From contig CM067064.1 of NCBI GenBank assembly GCA_033980235.1, positions 33,449,497-33,513,496 on the forward strand: a DNA stretch of 64,000 bases, in the 5' to 3' direction. The translations under genes were made by a program, and so were the position numbers. Shown here piece by piece: positions 1 to 10,561 of the stretch (within the stretch, counting starts at the first letter, position 1; every line of letters starts with the position of its first letter). The DNA comes from Diadema setosum. Taxonomy: Eukaryota > Echinodermata > Echinoidea > Diadematoida > Diadematidae. The notes below the pieces were generated by a model. That model did not search any database, was not told the DNA's origin, and saw only the letters and a program-made list of their open reading frames with translations.

Positions 1-480
1 CATTGTAAGCATTGCTTGAAAAGATGGCCGGCTCGAGGAAAAGGTAGGGACGTATCAAATTCGTAACAATACAAATTCTGCTGCGAAGATAGCAGGGGAA
101 AATAATCTCTGATGTGGTGGTGAATGTGCGTGCAAGTGCTTGAAAGTGCACAGGGGCTGGAAGAGGGAACGACATACGATATTGCTATCGGGAGACCAAC
201 GTATAAATTATAAATTAAAATCTCTTTGGTCTCTACTTAGATACCACTCGCGCGTTGTCAAAAACATTTTGTATGATACACTTATAACTTACTTGCTTTG
301 ATGGTCTGCTTGGTTAGACATACATATTCATGTAGTTGCCACATTATTTATTGTAATTATTATTACGTCATAATCACACAATTGTCCTCGACTGCAAGTG
401 CGCATGCTGATAGACGCGCACTATGCCTCTGATACCACACGCGTGTTGCCATAAACATCCATATTGTGGTTACCACTTAT
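1..480. repeat. Non-coding DNA with a diverged direct repeat
   Basis: No gene is visible. A segment beginning with accactcgcgcgttgtcaaa near 243 recurs, diverged, near 437 (accacacgcgtgttgccat). The spacing is about 190 bp, so this is a partial direct duplication of non-coding sequence. If the 16-exon protease gene continues leftward, this would be intronic or 3' flanking DNA. Confidence 0.4.
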
Positions 481-524
481 GTATTATTATGTAGAGAATA
501 AAGTAATCTTGTTTACTTTCAGAA

Positions 525-585
525 TTGTCATTGTCAACCCTGAGGAAGACGAATGTATTCGTCGAAAATTTGGTCTGAATAAAAA
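525..585 (+). other. Hammerhead-like hairpin motif, possible Penelope-type remnant
   Basis: A short perfect hairpin (GACGAA, loop TGTA, TTCGTC) is flanked on the left by ACCCTGAGGAA and on the right by GAAAATTTGGT. The order CUGAnGA-stem-GAAA is that of a hammerhead ribozyme core, which is known from Penelope-like retroelements. Here the core has a G where U is expected, and no complete three-stem fold can be drawn with confidence. It may be a decayed motif or chance. Confidence 0.25.
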
Positions 586-959
586 GCACTGTTGGACTGA
601 TATGCATTACCACCCTACTTCGTCATCTTTTCTGTACTGGTACCAACACGTATCATATACTAGCAGCACCCGTGGAAAACCACCGGTCTGAGGGGTTTTA
701 TTTTTTTTTTCTCATATATACGATTTTGCCCATTTGTATTGATGAAATAAAAAGAAAAGTTTTCTCATCCGTTTGTGCTCTCTTCTACCCTTGACCACCA
801 CACGCATATTTCCACCCCCCCCCCCCCCGAACAAAAAACAAAAACAAACATTCAGGGGAAAATAACCAAAAACGGTAAAAGCCAAACGGTATAGCTGAGC
901 AGAGCAGGACTGCTTCATATATAGACCCCTAGTGTTTTTGTTGCTATTGTGCTGATAGA

Positions 960-1490
960 AATAAAATATTTTCGTCTTCATTTGCTCTCTCCTTTTTGTT
1001 TTCATCACCAAACCTTGGTTTGATAGATCATAGAACCCCCCCCCCACCCTTTTCCCCCCAAGTCCGCACATGTCTTATGAATAATTATGTATGTTTACAT
1101 ATCCTCACCCGTTTATCTCCTTCAGATTGTACATAACCATTACTATAATAATAATAATTATTATCATTATCATATTATCATTATAATCATTATTGTTTGG
1201 GGGAGGGGGAAATCATAGTCAGTAGGTTAAGTAGGCACCCGTGGGAATCCATGGGTCTCAGGGCCTCGGTTTTTTTTTTTCTGTATTATTTTTTAACATC
1301 TCTTTTCCCACATTATGTGAGAGAGAAGAATATGTTTGATTTCATTTGCTCCCTCTTTTATTTTAATCACCAAAACTTGGATTGATGGACCATATAAGCA
1401 CCCATTCTATTTCCACTTGTAACTTCAAAAAATGGCGGTCGGCAAAGCAAGGTTTTCCCCTACGTCCGCACATGTCTTATGAATATGTTC
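960..1490. repeat. Diverged direct duplication of non-coding sequence
   Basis: The segment ending in tccgcacatgtcttatgaat near 1080 recurs near 1480. Both copies are preceded by an atttgct-c-ctctttt...atcaccaaa-cttgg block (about 980-1025 and 1343-1385). The spacing is about 400 bp. Homopolymer runs of C, T and G interrupt the copies. There is no coding signal. Confidence 0.5.
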
Positions 1491-2399
1491 ACAGCAGCTA
1501 TGGTATGTAGTAACGAAATGGACAGCGGCGCGTGCAATCTGAAATGAAAGGGCACGATCGGCAAGGACATAATTGGAGTGGATATCTAGCCGTCCTTAGC
1601 AGTCTTAGTACAATGATACCCAACCTGAGAGTAAAATAAATGACGTACCTGAGCTGCATAGTATCCTAGTAGTTGTGCAAAATACGATAAAATAACAGCA
1701 TTCGTTGTTGCTGGGTTTTTTTTTTTTTCACTTGGGCACGCCAATGGCGAACTGGACGTAACTGCCCTTGTATGACCGCGCCGTGTATTTACCATACGAC
1801 AGTCCATATCACGCGCACGCAGATAGTGCTTCGTGTAACCAAGGAGGTTCTAGAGAATGGAGTCACAACCGTCTTATTTCCTTTGCTAGATGTGCGAAGC
1901 CGCCGCTCAAAAATATTTGAAGCATGTGCCAAACAGGATCTGCCGCGCAGATAGGAAGACAATTGACTCGTGTCTCATTGCGTAATCACTAGCCACTTTC
2001 AAAGGAAGATATTTCTTTGTGATGGTAATTACCTTTCGCTATCCCTTCTTATAAAAGGTAGGTGGTACAGACATGAGGATGCGCGAATAGAAATTGAGCA
2101 AAAAATGCTGAAATGAAGATGAAAATTACTCGACTGGACATATGCGGGCACTAATCTGATATATCTATCAATAAAGAATTATACTTGAAGATTATTCCAT
2201 ATTAGTTTCATTTGTGGAAACTATAAGCGGAAAAGTGATAAAACCAGCTTTCCAGGATGGTACTTTTGCGCAAATTTCATTTAATAAATAGATACATAAG
2301 CAAAATATGGCCAAAATTATGATAACGTTCAAAATTAATCTTCAGAATGCTGAGCAAGACGGCGGCAAGGAACGTCGATCATCAAAGGCACAAGTGCAC
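1491..2399. other. Non-coding stretch, nothing recognised
   Basis: Only short, unrelated open frames are present, and no repeat structure stands out. The remaining C-terminal exons of the minus-strand protease could be hidden here, but I found no cysteine-rich or TSP1-like coding sequence. Confidence 0.4.
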
Positions 2400-2484
2400 C
2401 TGTGGAATTCCTTTGTACATCAATAGAAATCTGACAACTGTTTGAATAATCACAGCCAGTTGGAACTCCAATGTATAAAAACTC
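2400..2484 (-). CDS. Possible spacer-domain exon of the ADAMTS-like gene (exon 16)
   Basis: Reading the minus strand gives a 28-residue open segment beginning EFLYIGVPTGCDYSNS. It has a candidate acceptor (caccaag) and a donor (CACAG|GTGCAC). The place in the gene fits a spacer-domain exon after the cysteine-rich domain. The phase does not match the best donor of the preceding exon (phase 1); it would match only a weaker GTAAAA donor in that exon. The exon boundaries are therefore doubtful and the exon may be false. Confidence 0.3.
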
Positions 2485-2900
2485 CTTGGTGTAAACATCG
2501 TCAATACATACACAGGCGCAGGCCAGAGTACATTGTGTGTGTGCGTGCATGTCCGCCGGAAGATGTCAGAGATTTCGCTGCACCCATCATGTTTGGAATC
2601 CCACTGTCTCTGCAAGCTAAAAGATGGACGATCGAGAAAGCAGGAGTCCAGCACCGCTCGGCTCTTTCGTCACGCACAAAAATGCATTATGCATCTATCT
2701 AATTAATTTTTCTTTGTCGTCCTCGACGTCGACACGGAGGCAGAGCGCGGACGAAACCCGCGCCGTTCGATGCAGGATACTCTCCCGCGGCCAGCGGCTC
2801 GGAGCCGACGGCTTCGGAGGAGATAGACAAACCAGCCACACCAGAATAAAACAGGAAATACAAAGGCCGCGACAACAACAACTTAGCGTATTATATATAT

Positions 2901-3145
2901 GAAGAGTTTGATTGCAAAAACCGATAAGTCCATATTTGTCAAATGGAGAAATTTGCGATTGAAGGTCAAGAAAAATAAAAATAATAAGAAAATTTTTGCT
3001 TCTTTTGACCATAACTTAAAAAATGTACCTTTATAATGTAGTGACCAATGTATCATTTAAAAGGTATTATTTTGTACTTTATGACAGAGACCGTACTTCA
3101 AAATCTTCAAAAATTGACTTATCGGTTTTTGCAAACAAACTCTTC
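2901..3145. mobile_element. Short MITE with about 30-bp terminal inverted repeats
   Basis: The left end GAAGAGTTTGATTGCAAAAA continuing to CCGATAAGTC is mirrored at the right end by GACTTATCGG continuing to TTTTTGCAAACAAACTCTTC. Both ends sit in TA-rich DNA, consistent with a TA target duplication of the Tc1/mariner kind. The 245-bp interior has no coding capacity. It lies between the putative exon 16 and exon 15 of the protease gene. Confidence 0.75.
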
Positions 3146-3156
3146 ATATATATATA

Positions 3157-3210
<54 letters not shown>

Positions 3211-3260
3211 TGTATATCACCATACCAATTGTATCAATATATATATACATATATATACAT
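3146..3260. repeat. (TA)n microsatellite
   Basis: A run of alternating TA, then imperfect ATAC/ATAT, directly abuts the right end of the 2.9-kb MITE. It could be the expanded TA target of that insertion. Confidence 0.9.
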
Positions 3261-3608
3261 ACATATTAATGGCTAGAAAATATGGTACACGAAAACGGTC
3301 ACAAGGTATTTAGACACTCACAATCACATCGGTTTAACACCGACTTTAGATCAATATTGACAGGAATACACTTTAAACAACTGTTCATAGACAGAGAGTG
3401 ATTGTGGTTTATTCTGCGGCCGCATTCGACCCAAACTGTAATGTGTACTGTGTTAGTTATATGAAAGGTACTTTAAGCAAGCTATAAGACAAGGCATACT
3501 CAGGGAAACTTTGTAAAGGTACCAAAAGTTCATATTATCTTTAACGTTTGACTACAGTCATTGCGCAATAGACGCACTGGTGAAGGGATCGAACTATCAA
3601 AAACTTAC

Positions 3609-3732
3609 TCATTTTTACGGGCACTGAGGTCACAGTCCCTCCGGTACAATTGCATAAGGTGTTATCTCCGTCACATACGTGACATTCATCATAAACCAGT
3701 CCAGAATTCAAAGTCCCGTCACAACCAAAGTT
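3609..3732 (-). CDS. ADAMTS-like exon 15: end of cysteine-rich domain into spacer
   Basis: The acceptor is attcacag and the donor is A|GTAAGT (phase 1 exit). The translation starts NFGCDGTLNSGLVYDECHVC and continues DGDNTLCNCTGGTVTSV. This matches the ADAMTS junction pattern GCD...(Y/F)D.C.VC.GDN..C that closes the cysteine-rich domain and opens the spacer. The entry phase (0) matches the donor of exon 14. In the family this region binds substrate and extracellular matrix. Confidence 0.85.
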
Positions 3733-3884
3733 CTGTGAATGTAAGAAGGCATGGCAAACGGTGGACACAGAAGTTGTATATAGCAAAATAATGAAATGAG
3801 TAACTTCAGTGGTACGAACACTTAGGCTGTTATGTTTCTATGTAGAACAAAAACATATTACTTTCTTGATCAAACATTTTAATA

Positions 3885-4190
3885 ATAGACCCCTTTCCAC
3901 TACCCTCCCCTTGGACTCTCACTGTTCAGATGTTAGATTTTCAAATAGACCCTTCTCCACCACCCTCCCCTTAATCTCTCACTGCTCAGATGTTAGATTT
4001 CCAAAGAGCGACCCCTCTCCACCACCCTCCCCTTAATCTTTCGCTGCTCTGATGTTAAGATTTCCAAATAGCGACCCCTCTCCACCACCCTCCCCTTAAT
4101 CTCTCACTGCTCAGATGTTAGATTTTCAAATAGACCCTTCTCCCACAACCCCCCTTGATTTCTCACTGCTCAGATGTTATATTATCAAAT
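3885..4190. repeat. About 62-bp minisatellite, five copies
   Basis: Five head-to-tail copies share a core of gacccctctccaccaccctc then cccttaatctctcactgctc then agatgttagattttcaaata. They differ by a few substitutions and small indels. The array lies in the intron between exons 15 and 14 of the protease gene. Confidence 0.9.
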
Positions 4191-4590
4191 TGTTTGACCA
4201 GTAAATTAGAAAACTAGAAAGAATTGAAGAACGATGTAGTTTGTAGTTTTTTCTTCCAATTCAAGGAAATATTCAACGTACACTCTTTTTGGATGAGAAT
4301 TTTCCAAATATTCCATCATAGTCTGCGCCAGGTCTTTAACTTTTAATTTCAGAAATGCAAAAGCTCCCTCGCAAACGTCGCTACACCCCTTTGCTTATGT
4401 GTTTCAAGATATACCATGTCCTTGCCGCCCCCTTCCATAGAAATTTCCTACGCTCGGTCGTGCCCCTCCTAGATCCTGCCAGTTCTCTACATTCCCTCGA
4501 TTTTAAATCCCCTTAACTATCCTAGTTACTTGTTTATTATTAAAGTGACTGTCAAAATAATGACTCATTGATGTGGTGTGCTTATCCTAC

Positions 4591-4745
4591 CTCGCATCTG
4601 CCATTGAGGCATATCTTGTTCGTTCGAAATTCTGTTTCGCGATCGTCCCAACATAGTGTACCATCGATGAAATCACCGGGCCGGTCGGCTATAAACGCTT
4701 CTGCGGAAAACGGCGACGCGCAGTACTTTACACAGAGGTCGTCAC
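4591..4745 (-). CDS. ADAMTS-like exon 14: cysteine-rich domain
   Basis: The acceptor is tttgtgtag and the donor is GAG|GTAGGA. The reading starts GDDLCVKYCASPF and ends DGTLCWDDRETEFRTNKICL then NGRCE. The family pattern is C.L.C......(V)DGTPC......VC..G.C, and its cysteine spacing is present here. Entry phase 1 and exit phase 0 agree with exons 13 and 15. It forms the cysteine-rich module after the TSP1 repeat. Confidence 0.88.
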
Positions 4746-4899
4746 CTACACAAAATCAACGAGACGATTATGGAATACATTTACGACATTCAACTGAACC
4801 GCGTAGTGTGCCAGAATAGATTCTGGAGATAAACGGTAATTCTGTATGTTCTTCCCAATAGTTGTGGCATTCTGTTTGTCCTTACAAGATCCTTTAATG

Positions 4900-4945
4900 T
4901 ACTCCGCCACATATTGTGTGTGTGTGTGTGTGTATGTGTGTGTTT
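4900..4945. repeat. (TG)n microsatellite
   Basis: An imperfect TG run interrupted by TATG lies in the intron between exons 14 and 13. Confidence 0.85.
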
Positions 4946-5222
4946 TCACTCCAGCGCATTGATATAAATATATGATAAGAATAATCAAGACCTTGGAGTT
5001 TAACAGGAGAAAACTTGCATTGGAAAACAAAATTGCTTTTTTTTTTTATCTAACTCGAATTTGTCGAATTTAAGTAAAATCTCATATTTTTCTCTAAAGT
5101 TGTAGGGTGACATATGCAATCTGTAGATGGGCTATACAACAAAGTTTTTTTTTTTTTTAAGTCTTATTCCATCGCTCACAATATTCATCAACAGTATCTT
5201 CAATTAAAAGGCAACGCCTCAC

Positions 5223-5315
5223 CAGTGAGATCCTCGGTGAAATCGACAAATGTGTATAAATTGCCATTGAAGGGGATGGAACTCGTTGCAAAGCACTGCT
5301 CATTCCGAAAATCAT
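5223..5315 (-). CDS. ADAMTS-like exon 13: start of cysteine-rich domain
   Basis: The minus-strand reading is DFRNEQCFATSSIPFNGNLY then TFVDFTEDLTG, ending at donor G|GTGAGG (phase 1). It matches the conserved ADAMTS segment (D)FR..QC(S/A)......(P)F.G..Y.W. The acceptor is atctcaag, which leaves two bases before the first full codon. The preceding exon ends in phase 0, so the phases do not join. Either a small exon is missing between them or one boundary is wrong. An alternative acceptor, gagcag, 20 bases inside the exon, would join in phase but would drop the conserved FR..QC motif. Confidence 0.78.
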
Positions 5316-5341
5316 CTTGAGATGTTGAACAAGGCTACGAT

Positions 5342-5345
5342 AAGA

Positions 5346-5377
<32 letters not shown>

Positions 5378-5387
5378 AGAGAGAAAA
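5342..5387. repeat. (GA)n microsatellite
   Basis: A near-pure GA run lies immediately upstream of exon 13 on the transcribed strand, where it reads as a CT-rich tract close to the acceptor. Confidence 0.9.
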
Positions 5388-6249
5388 CAGGCTTGCACTG
5401 GCGAACAATGTGAATGTGTTTATAGAATCCCGGCTGACATTACAGACAATAGGCGGTTTTCGCATCCTCAGCACGGACGTACAATTTGCGGTCCGTGCGC
5501 AAAAATCGACACGTTACCATAGTAACAGCGGGCAGCCTGCCGTAGCGTAGAAATCTGGAACGGTTCTTGCCCAGATTTATGTCGGTGGTCGCAACGAGGC
5601 CGGACACAGAATCAACAACCAATCAGCGCGCTTGTAGCAGTGTAGACACCACGCATGATTGAATCACATGTGCATTGCAAGCCTCTGTAGAAATTGAACA
5701 CGGTGTCCGCATGTGTGATCAGGGCACGGGAGCCTGGGCAGGTGAATCCTGTTAAAACACTACAGTAAATACATTACATGGGCCTACAGACTGACCCGGC
5801 GTAATTAAAATCAAAATGTTATCTTTTACCTGAAATAACTCCTACACTCATGGTCATTGAACTACGTCTAGCTCAAAGTGATAGCCATCGTGCTGAAAAT
5901 CAAGATTTCTTGAGTTGTTGATGTCACTAAGATACATATACTCTTCGTCGTCTATAACGTCGAAAAAATAGGCTGCGAGAAGGGTGTCCTGCACTCGATG
6001 TAAATTCGCCATTTACTATTTTCTCAAATTGAAAGTGGCGCACCGGGCAGACCGGGCGGACCGAGCTAGGGCGCGATATTTAGATTTCCCCTATATAGTT
6101 TTGACGTCAGGCAGTCTACGTACGTCCGCGTTCAGCGAATCAGCGAAACCACTTCGTAGGGAGTGTTCTTTGAGCACGACGGACATAGCAGGAGATCGAT
6201 CCCACGTCGTTGAAACCCCCGTACCTCGCTGAGCGAAAACACGCTAATA

Positions 6250-6555
6250 AGCCAGTTCACAGTTCCAATCTGAGCATGTGCAGATAAAGGTCATTACAGA
6301 CCTTCTCTTGAATTGGATTTGCATCTGATGAGGTATTCAAAACGTGATAGGGCTTCATGACAACTGTGTTATAAATGAAGCAGGTGCAACAGGTGAAGTT
6401 GCATTCTTTTCAGCAACATTAACAAAAGCACCGATATGTAAATTACCACTTCCTGCATGGCTGTTTTCAACTGCTCTTCTTGAAGACTATTCTATGTTTT
6501 GCAAAGTCTGTGGTTTGAGACGTCATTTGAGACTAGTGCTAACTGTGAACTGGCT
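6250..6555. mobile_element. TA-flanked MITE, AGCCAGTTC family, copy 1
   Basis: The left end AGCCAGTTCACAGTT and the right end AACTGTGAACTGGCT are inverted repeats. The left flank is TA; the right flank is TG. The interior aligns along its whole length with the copy at 9124-9448: both share gagcatgtgcaga near the left end and aaagtctgtggtt near the right end. It is non-coding. TIR and TA target suggest a Tc1/mariner-type non-autonomous element. Confidence 0.85.
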
Positions 6556-6714
6556 TGTAGCGGGAAAAGCATATGAAATATGAGATTTCGTAATTGGTGG
6601 CAGAAGTGACCTAATTTCTGCTTCCGATTGTCAAAATGCTTGTGAAAATATTTTCCTTTTAAATCATGTACATTGAAATTGTATGGGGCCTATATGACAC
6701 GAATATCAAACTAA

Positions 6715-8096
6715 GGCTACGGTCTCAACCCCCAAAATCAGCCTGCTCGGCGACCGGTCGGCGAGTTTTTAGCCAAAACCGGTCGGACAACGACCGGTGA
6801 CCGACCAGTGACCGACCAGGCACCATTGTTTTTAGGGCATCGGTCGGTCGCCGCTGAAGTTTTAACGCGGAGTTAAAATTTCAGCGGCGACCGACCAGTT
6901 TTCACTCGCTTCCCCAAATACGCTCGGTGTCCGAGCGGGAACCGCCCAGGCACTGACCTAATCGAGCGGTCGCTGCCGAGTGATTTAGGGAACAAAAATA
7001 ATAAGGACAAAAATGACAACAGCACAGAAGAAAACCAAGGGAATATATCGAGCGGTCGCCGTCGAGCGATATAGGAACTAACAATTTTAAGATAAAAATG
7101 ACAGAAGCACTGAAGGAAACCAAGGACTAGATGGAGAAGATAATCTAGCGCAATGTGAAAGGAAGCAGGTGGAGGGATACACGCAAGGAAACCCCACCAA
7201 CATCTCAGCATCTCAACATCTCGGCAACCAACATGAGGGACATGGAAGTCAGAGGCAACCACTTTGGGGCAAAAGAGATGAAAGCTAAAAGTTAGTGTCG
7301 ATATGTTGACGTAGTAAAATAATGGTTTGGTTTTCTTATCATTTATTAAAGGCCTATTGATTGAAGAAGAAAGGAATGACAAGAGATGGAGAAAATTAAA
7401 ATATGAAATTGAATAGGAATAGAAAAATACTGTAAAATATAAAAGCAAATAATATATTTTGGAAAATTCTAGTCTGTTTTAATCTTTGTTCCATCTTGTG
7501 TGTTCCTCCTTTTGTTTTATTTCCTAATTTCTAGTTATCTGTGGTATCACATAGCTGAGGTTTGTTAGTTGATAATTTAACTCTTAGATCTTTTGCCTCG
7601 AGTTTTATCTTAATTAATTAATTAATTAATTAATTAATTAATTAATTAATTATTTAATTAACACATCACAAATCACATAGGTACATCAATAAACGCAGGT
7701 ATATTTCGTGAGAAATTTCCGGCAGAGACCGGCGGGCCGCCGCCGGTACGCCTTATACGGGTCACCGGTAGATGACCTATCGATCACCCGTCGGTCGCTG
7801 AGCGATTTCTAAAAAATCGGCCGGTTGCCTGTGGGAGATCGTTCAGTTGCCAATGGGGCTTCGCTCGGTGACAACTCGGACTCTGCGAGGAGAAGATCCC
7901 CATTTTCGCATTTTTTTTTTTTAAACCTAAAATCGACCGGTGACCGACCGGAAATCGACAGGGTATTGCTCGGGCGTCGCTAAGGTTTTATAGCCTGCTT
8001 GACATCACCAAAAACGGCTGGGCGGTGCAAAAATTTAAGCAGCGACTGAGCAGGCTACAAATCGGTCGGTCGCCGCTCTGAGTTGTGACCGTAGCC
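6715..8096. mobile_element. 1.4-kb MITE with TAA target duplication
   Basis: The left end GGCTACGGTCTCAAC mirrors the right end GTTGTGACCGTAGCC, and both sides carry TAA (6712-6714 and 8097-8099). A 3-bp TAA/TTA duplication is typical of PIF/Harbinger elements. Subterminal regions are filled with repeats of CGGTCGG/CCGACCG in both orientations, making the ends far richer in GC than the centre. The centre contains a (TTAA)n tract. The open frames inside are low-complexity and encode no transposase that I recognise. It sits in the intron between exons 13 and 12. Confidence 0.85.
7609..7661. repeat. (TTAA)n microsatellite
   Basis: A tetranucleotide TTAA run of about 50 bp lies inside the 6.7-8.1 kb MITE. 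Confidence 0.95.
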
Positions 8097-8351
8097 TAAG
8101 TGCAAGTGCCTAGTGTTTCATCACACAGATCTTAACATTAAACACACGAGTGAACTTACAGAAAAAAAAAAAATCACGTTATTGTACAAGCTTTTGTAAA
8201 ACAAACTAGCTAAAAAGATTTTTTTTTTTTTTCAGGGACAAAAATGCTGGAGCATATCGCTGCTTGCATGGATTATAATAAGGTTGTGTTAAAATCAAAA
8301 TGCAATGATTATAGAAGTGAGTCACGCAGTATTAAAGCTTAGCTAGCAGAC

Positions 8352-8564
8352 CTGTTCATTGCATAGTGTGTATAAACGGCTGTCCCCGACACACGGCTGT
8401 CCTCCCCACTGTGGCGTTGGGTTAGTGCAGCTGCGGCTTCGGAATCGAACCCCCGTTCCACAGGTTCGTGAGCACTCGCAGAAGTCACCGTATTCCGTCC
8501 ATCCGCCGTCCACGGACGGGACTACGTCCTGCGTTGTGTTGAGGCACTCCCCTCCTATACACCA
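8352..8564 (-). CDS. ADAMTS-like exon 12: thrombospondin type 1 repeat
   Basis: The acceptor is gctcaccag and the donor CAG|GTCTGC; entry and exit are both phase 0. The 71 residues open with WCIGGECL, then DGGWTEYGDFCECSRTCGTG and RFRSRSCTNPTPQWGGQPC, ending in YTLCNEQ. This is the central TSP1 repeat of ADAMTS proteins. CSRTCGTG fits the O-fucosylation consensus. The usual WxxWxxW run is reduced: Y and F occupy the second and third positions, so the C-mannosylation motif is largely lost. The first codon joins cleanly to exon 11. Confidence 0.92.
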
Positions 8565-9123
8565 CTGGTGAGCACAGAGAGTGGAGTTGGGCGTCGATCT
8601 TTAACTTTATTAACAATCAGCTAAACAGCATTAATTGAAGTCCACTATGTCAGGAAATAGCTAGCTGTTCTCTAATGAAAACTCAATCATCAGTTATGCT
8701 GGGCTGTTATCACTTGGCTGCTCAGAACATAATATTATGTCATGTTAAATTGACACATACCCTCCGACACACCACTGAAAATAATAGAAGTTGCAGGTTG
8801 ATATTCAACCTGATGAACAGTAGTTCACTGTGTCAAAGTAAAAAAAACCAAGTTCCCCACGCCAGCTTTTATAGCTATTCTCTCATGGCAAACATTATAT
8901 CACTAATGTTTTATTTTTTAAATCAAGGATTACCATACTTTAAAGTTTGCATTCCCTTTCTTTTTAGTTCTTCTTTTTGTATTGAAAAAATGCGGCCATT
9001 GAATAAGATTTTGATTTAATGAATGGTATGCAATTCATGACGTTAAGAGTTTTGATGTCGAAGGTCGTGTAATTATCCAAGAATTGTACCCTCGATCACA
9101 CGTATACGGCACCAAAACAAGTA

Positions 9124-9448
9124 AGCGAGTTCACAGTTACAATCCGAGCATGTGCAGAGAAAGGTCATTGCAAACCTTCTCTTGAGTGGAGTGTCACTGA
9201 GATGTTTTTAAAAATGGACAGTCTTCATGAAGACATATTCATGTATGAACCAGGTGCATATTGAGATGTACAGGTGAAGTTGTATTCTTTTCAACCATAT
9301 CAACAAAAGACATTAATGCAGCAATTGCACGTATATTACCACTTTCTTCTTGGCTGTGCTCAACTGCTATTCTTAAAGATAAATCCATGTTTGGTAAAGT
9401 CTGTGGTTCAAGTGGTCATTGCAGGCTGGTGCAAACTGTGAACTGGCT
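9124..9448. mobile_element. TA-flanked MITE, AGCCAGTTC family, copy 2
   Basis: The ends are AGCGAGTTCACAGTT and AACTGTGAACTGGCT, with TA on both sides (9122-9123, 9449-9450). It is homologous throughout to the copy at 6250-6555. The open frame inside it is a by-product and not a gene. It lies in the intron between exons 12 and 11. Confidence 0.88.
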
Positions 9449-9704
9449 TATTTTCGTCGTCGGCTTTGAAATCGTTAAAAAATCCCACGAAACCAATAAC
9501 TCGAAACCCGAAACTGCACTATGTCTTTGTCATCGTAGAAGAGTGATAGAATGGTTACTTCCGGGGCATAATTCTCTTGTTTCTGGAAACAGTCACAATT
9601 GAATCGGTGCTCTTGCACTAGATCCCTAACAGAGATTTGTCATTTCTTACATTAATGGGAAGTACTTTTGCCATGGAGGTGGCACACCTCCTGCTTTTAC
9701 CTAC

Positions 9705-9803
9705 CAATCCATCCCCACAGGCCGTTCCCTCAGCTGGCGTCCCAAACATTGTCCTGGAGGAAGGTGTGTCGGGATAGGAGCACCAAAGCGCCATGCAGGT
9801 TGT
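9705..9803 (-). CDS. ADAMTS-like exon 11: end of disintegrin-like domain
   Basis: The acceptor is gtcaacag and the donor TTG|GTAGGT; 99 bp, phase 0 both ways. The reading is TTCMALWCSYPDTPSSRTMF then GTPAEGTACGDGL. This is the ADAMTS block C..LWC......................GT.CG that precedes the TSP1 repeat. Joined to exon 12 it gives CGDGL-WCIGGEC, the expected CG..(K/L)WC..G.C pattern. This supports both splice sites. Confidence 0.9.
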
Positions 9804-10078
9804 CTGTTGACAAAAATAAAAACAGCAATATGACGTTGAAATCAATAAGGGGGACTATGGGATCGCCTGAAGCTGTGATAAGTTCGTTGGCAAGAAACTT
9901 TTATGATTGCATTTATCGCAGCTTTTAGTTTACACTTTGAATAATTCCAGACACGTTCGAATAACAAGATCGTTATTACATAAATTTGATTATCAAATAT
10001 TATGCTGCAGCGAAAATGAAAATATTTCTAATTAAAATTACGACAGAAAGTGTATTACTTCAATTTCGCGGTTTTGTC

Positions 10079-10132
10079 ATTCAATTCAATTCAATTCATT
10101 TATTTTCATTCTTCTTTTTTCCAACAAAATTG
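10079..10132 (-). repeat. Short LINE-type 3' tail with (AATTG)n
   Basis: On the minus strand a gaaaataaatg segment is followed by repeated gaatt/aattg units. Similar AAATAAA-plus-pentamer tails occur at 11.2 kb and 38.5 kb and at the end of the LINE at 50.85 kb. This is probably the 3' end of a severely truncated non-LTR element. Confidence 0.5.
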
Positions 10133-10428
10133 CAAGGTCGCCTGCATACAACATTACCCGTATCACATCTCTTATGAACACTTTGTTGTGGCTAATTAGA
10201 TAGCTGCGCATACGTACGTGTGCATGTCATGCAATGCTATCTTCGTTAGACGACGATCAAAGGGGGGGGGGGGGGGGTGGTTCGCCTCCGGACTGTTACA
10301 GACAGTGTATCATGAGTTTATCTGAGGATTTATAACGCTTACCGCTGATAGGCCCACTACTCACAATGCCTAAGGCATCCCACAGACACAATTTGCACAT
10401 GATATAGTTGCAGACTTTTTGTGCTTAC

Positions 10429-10561
10429 AGCAACGTTACTGAAGGCAGTTTTATTTCCGGTAGCAAGTTCGCACTGTCGATCAAGGTCATACGTAACACC
10501 CGGAAGGTCAAAAATGCTGCTCAGATTACTTCCGGGAATGTCATCCACACAGGTCAGGGTA
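10429..10561 (-). CDS. ADAMTS-like exon 10: disintegrin-like domain
   Basis: The acceptor is tgttttag and the donor GCT|GTAAGC. One base completes the codon left by exon 9, and the exit is phase 0. The translation reads TLTCVDDIPGSNLSSIFDLP then GVTYDLDRQCELATGNKTAF. The LPG..Y..D.QC.L..G core is the start of the ADAMTS disintegrin-like module. This domain helps position substrates and is not an integrin-binding disintegrin loop. Confidence 0.9.

Noticed and set aside
3023..3313. Frames rich in YIYIYI
   Set aside because: Pure translation of the TA microsatellite.
6092..6110. TATA-like CTATATAG plus CRE TGACGTCA as a promoter
   Set aside because: Only two short motifs, no downstream coding exon or splice site on the plus strand, and the region is intronic to the minus-strand gene.
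6873..7448. 191-codon minus-strand frame
   Set aside because: Lies wholly inside the TAA-flanked MITE, is low in complexity and rich in F, S and L, and has no domain signature.
9261..9602. 113-codon plus-strand frame
   Set aside because: Mostly inside a MITE copy; the homologous MITE at 6.3 kb breaks the frame, so it is not under selection.
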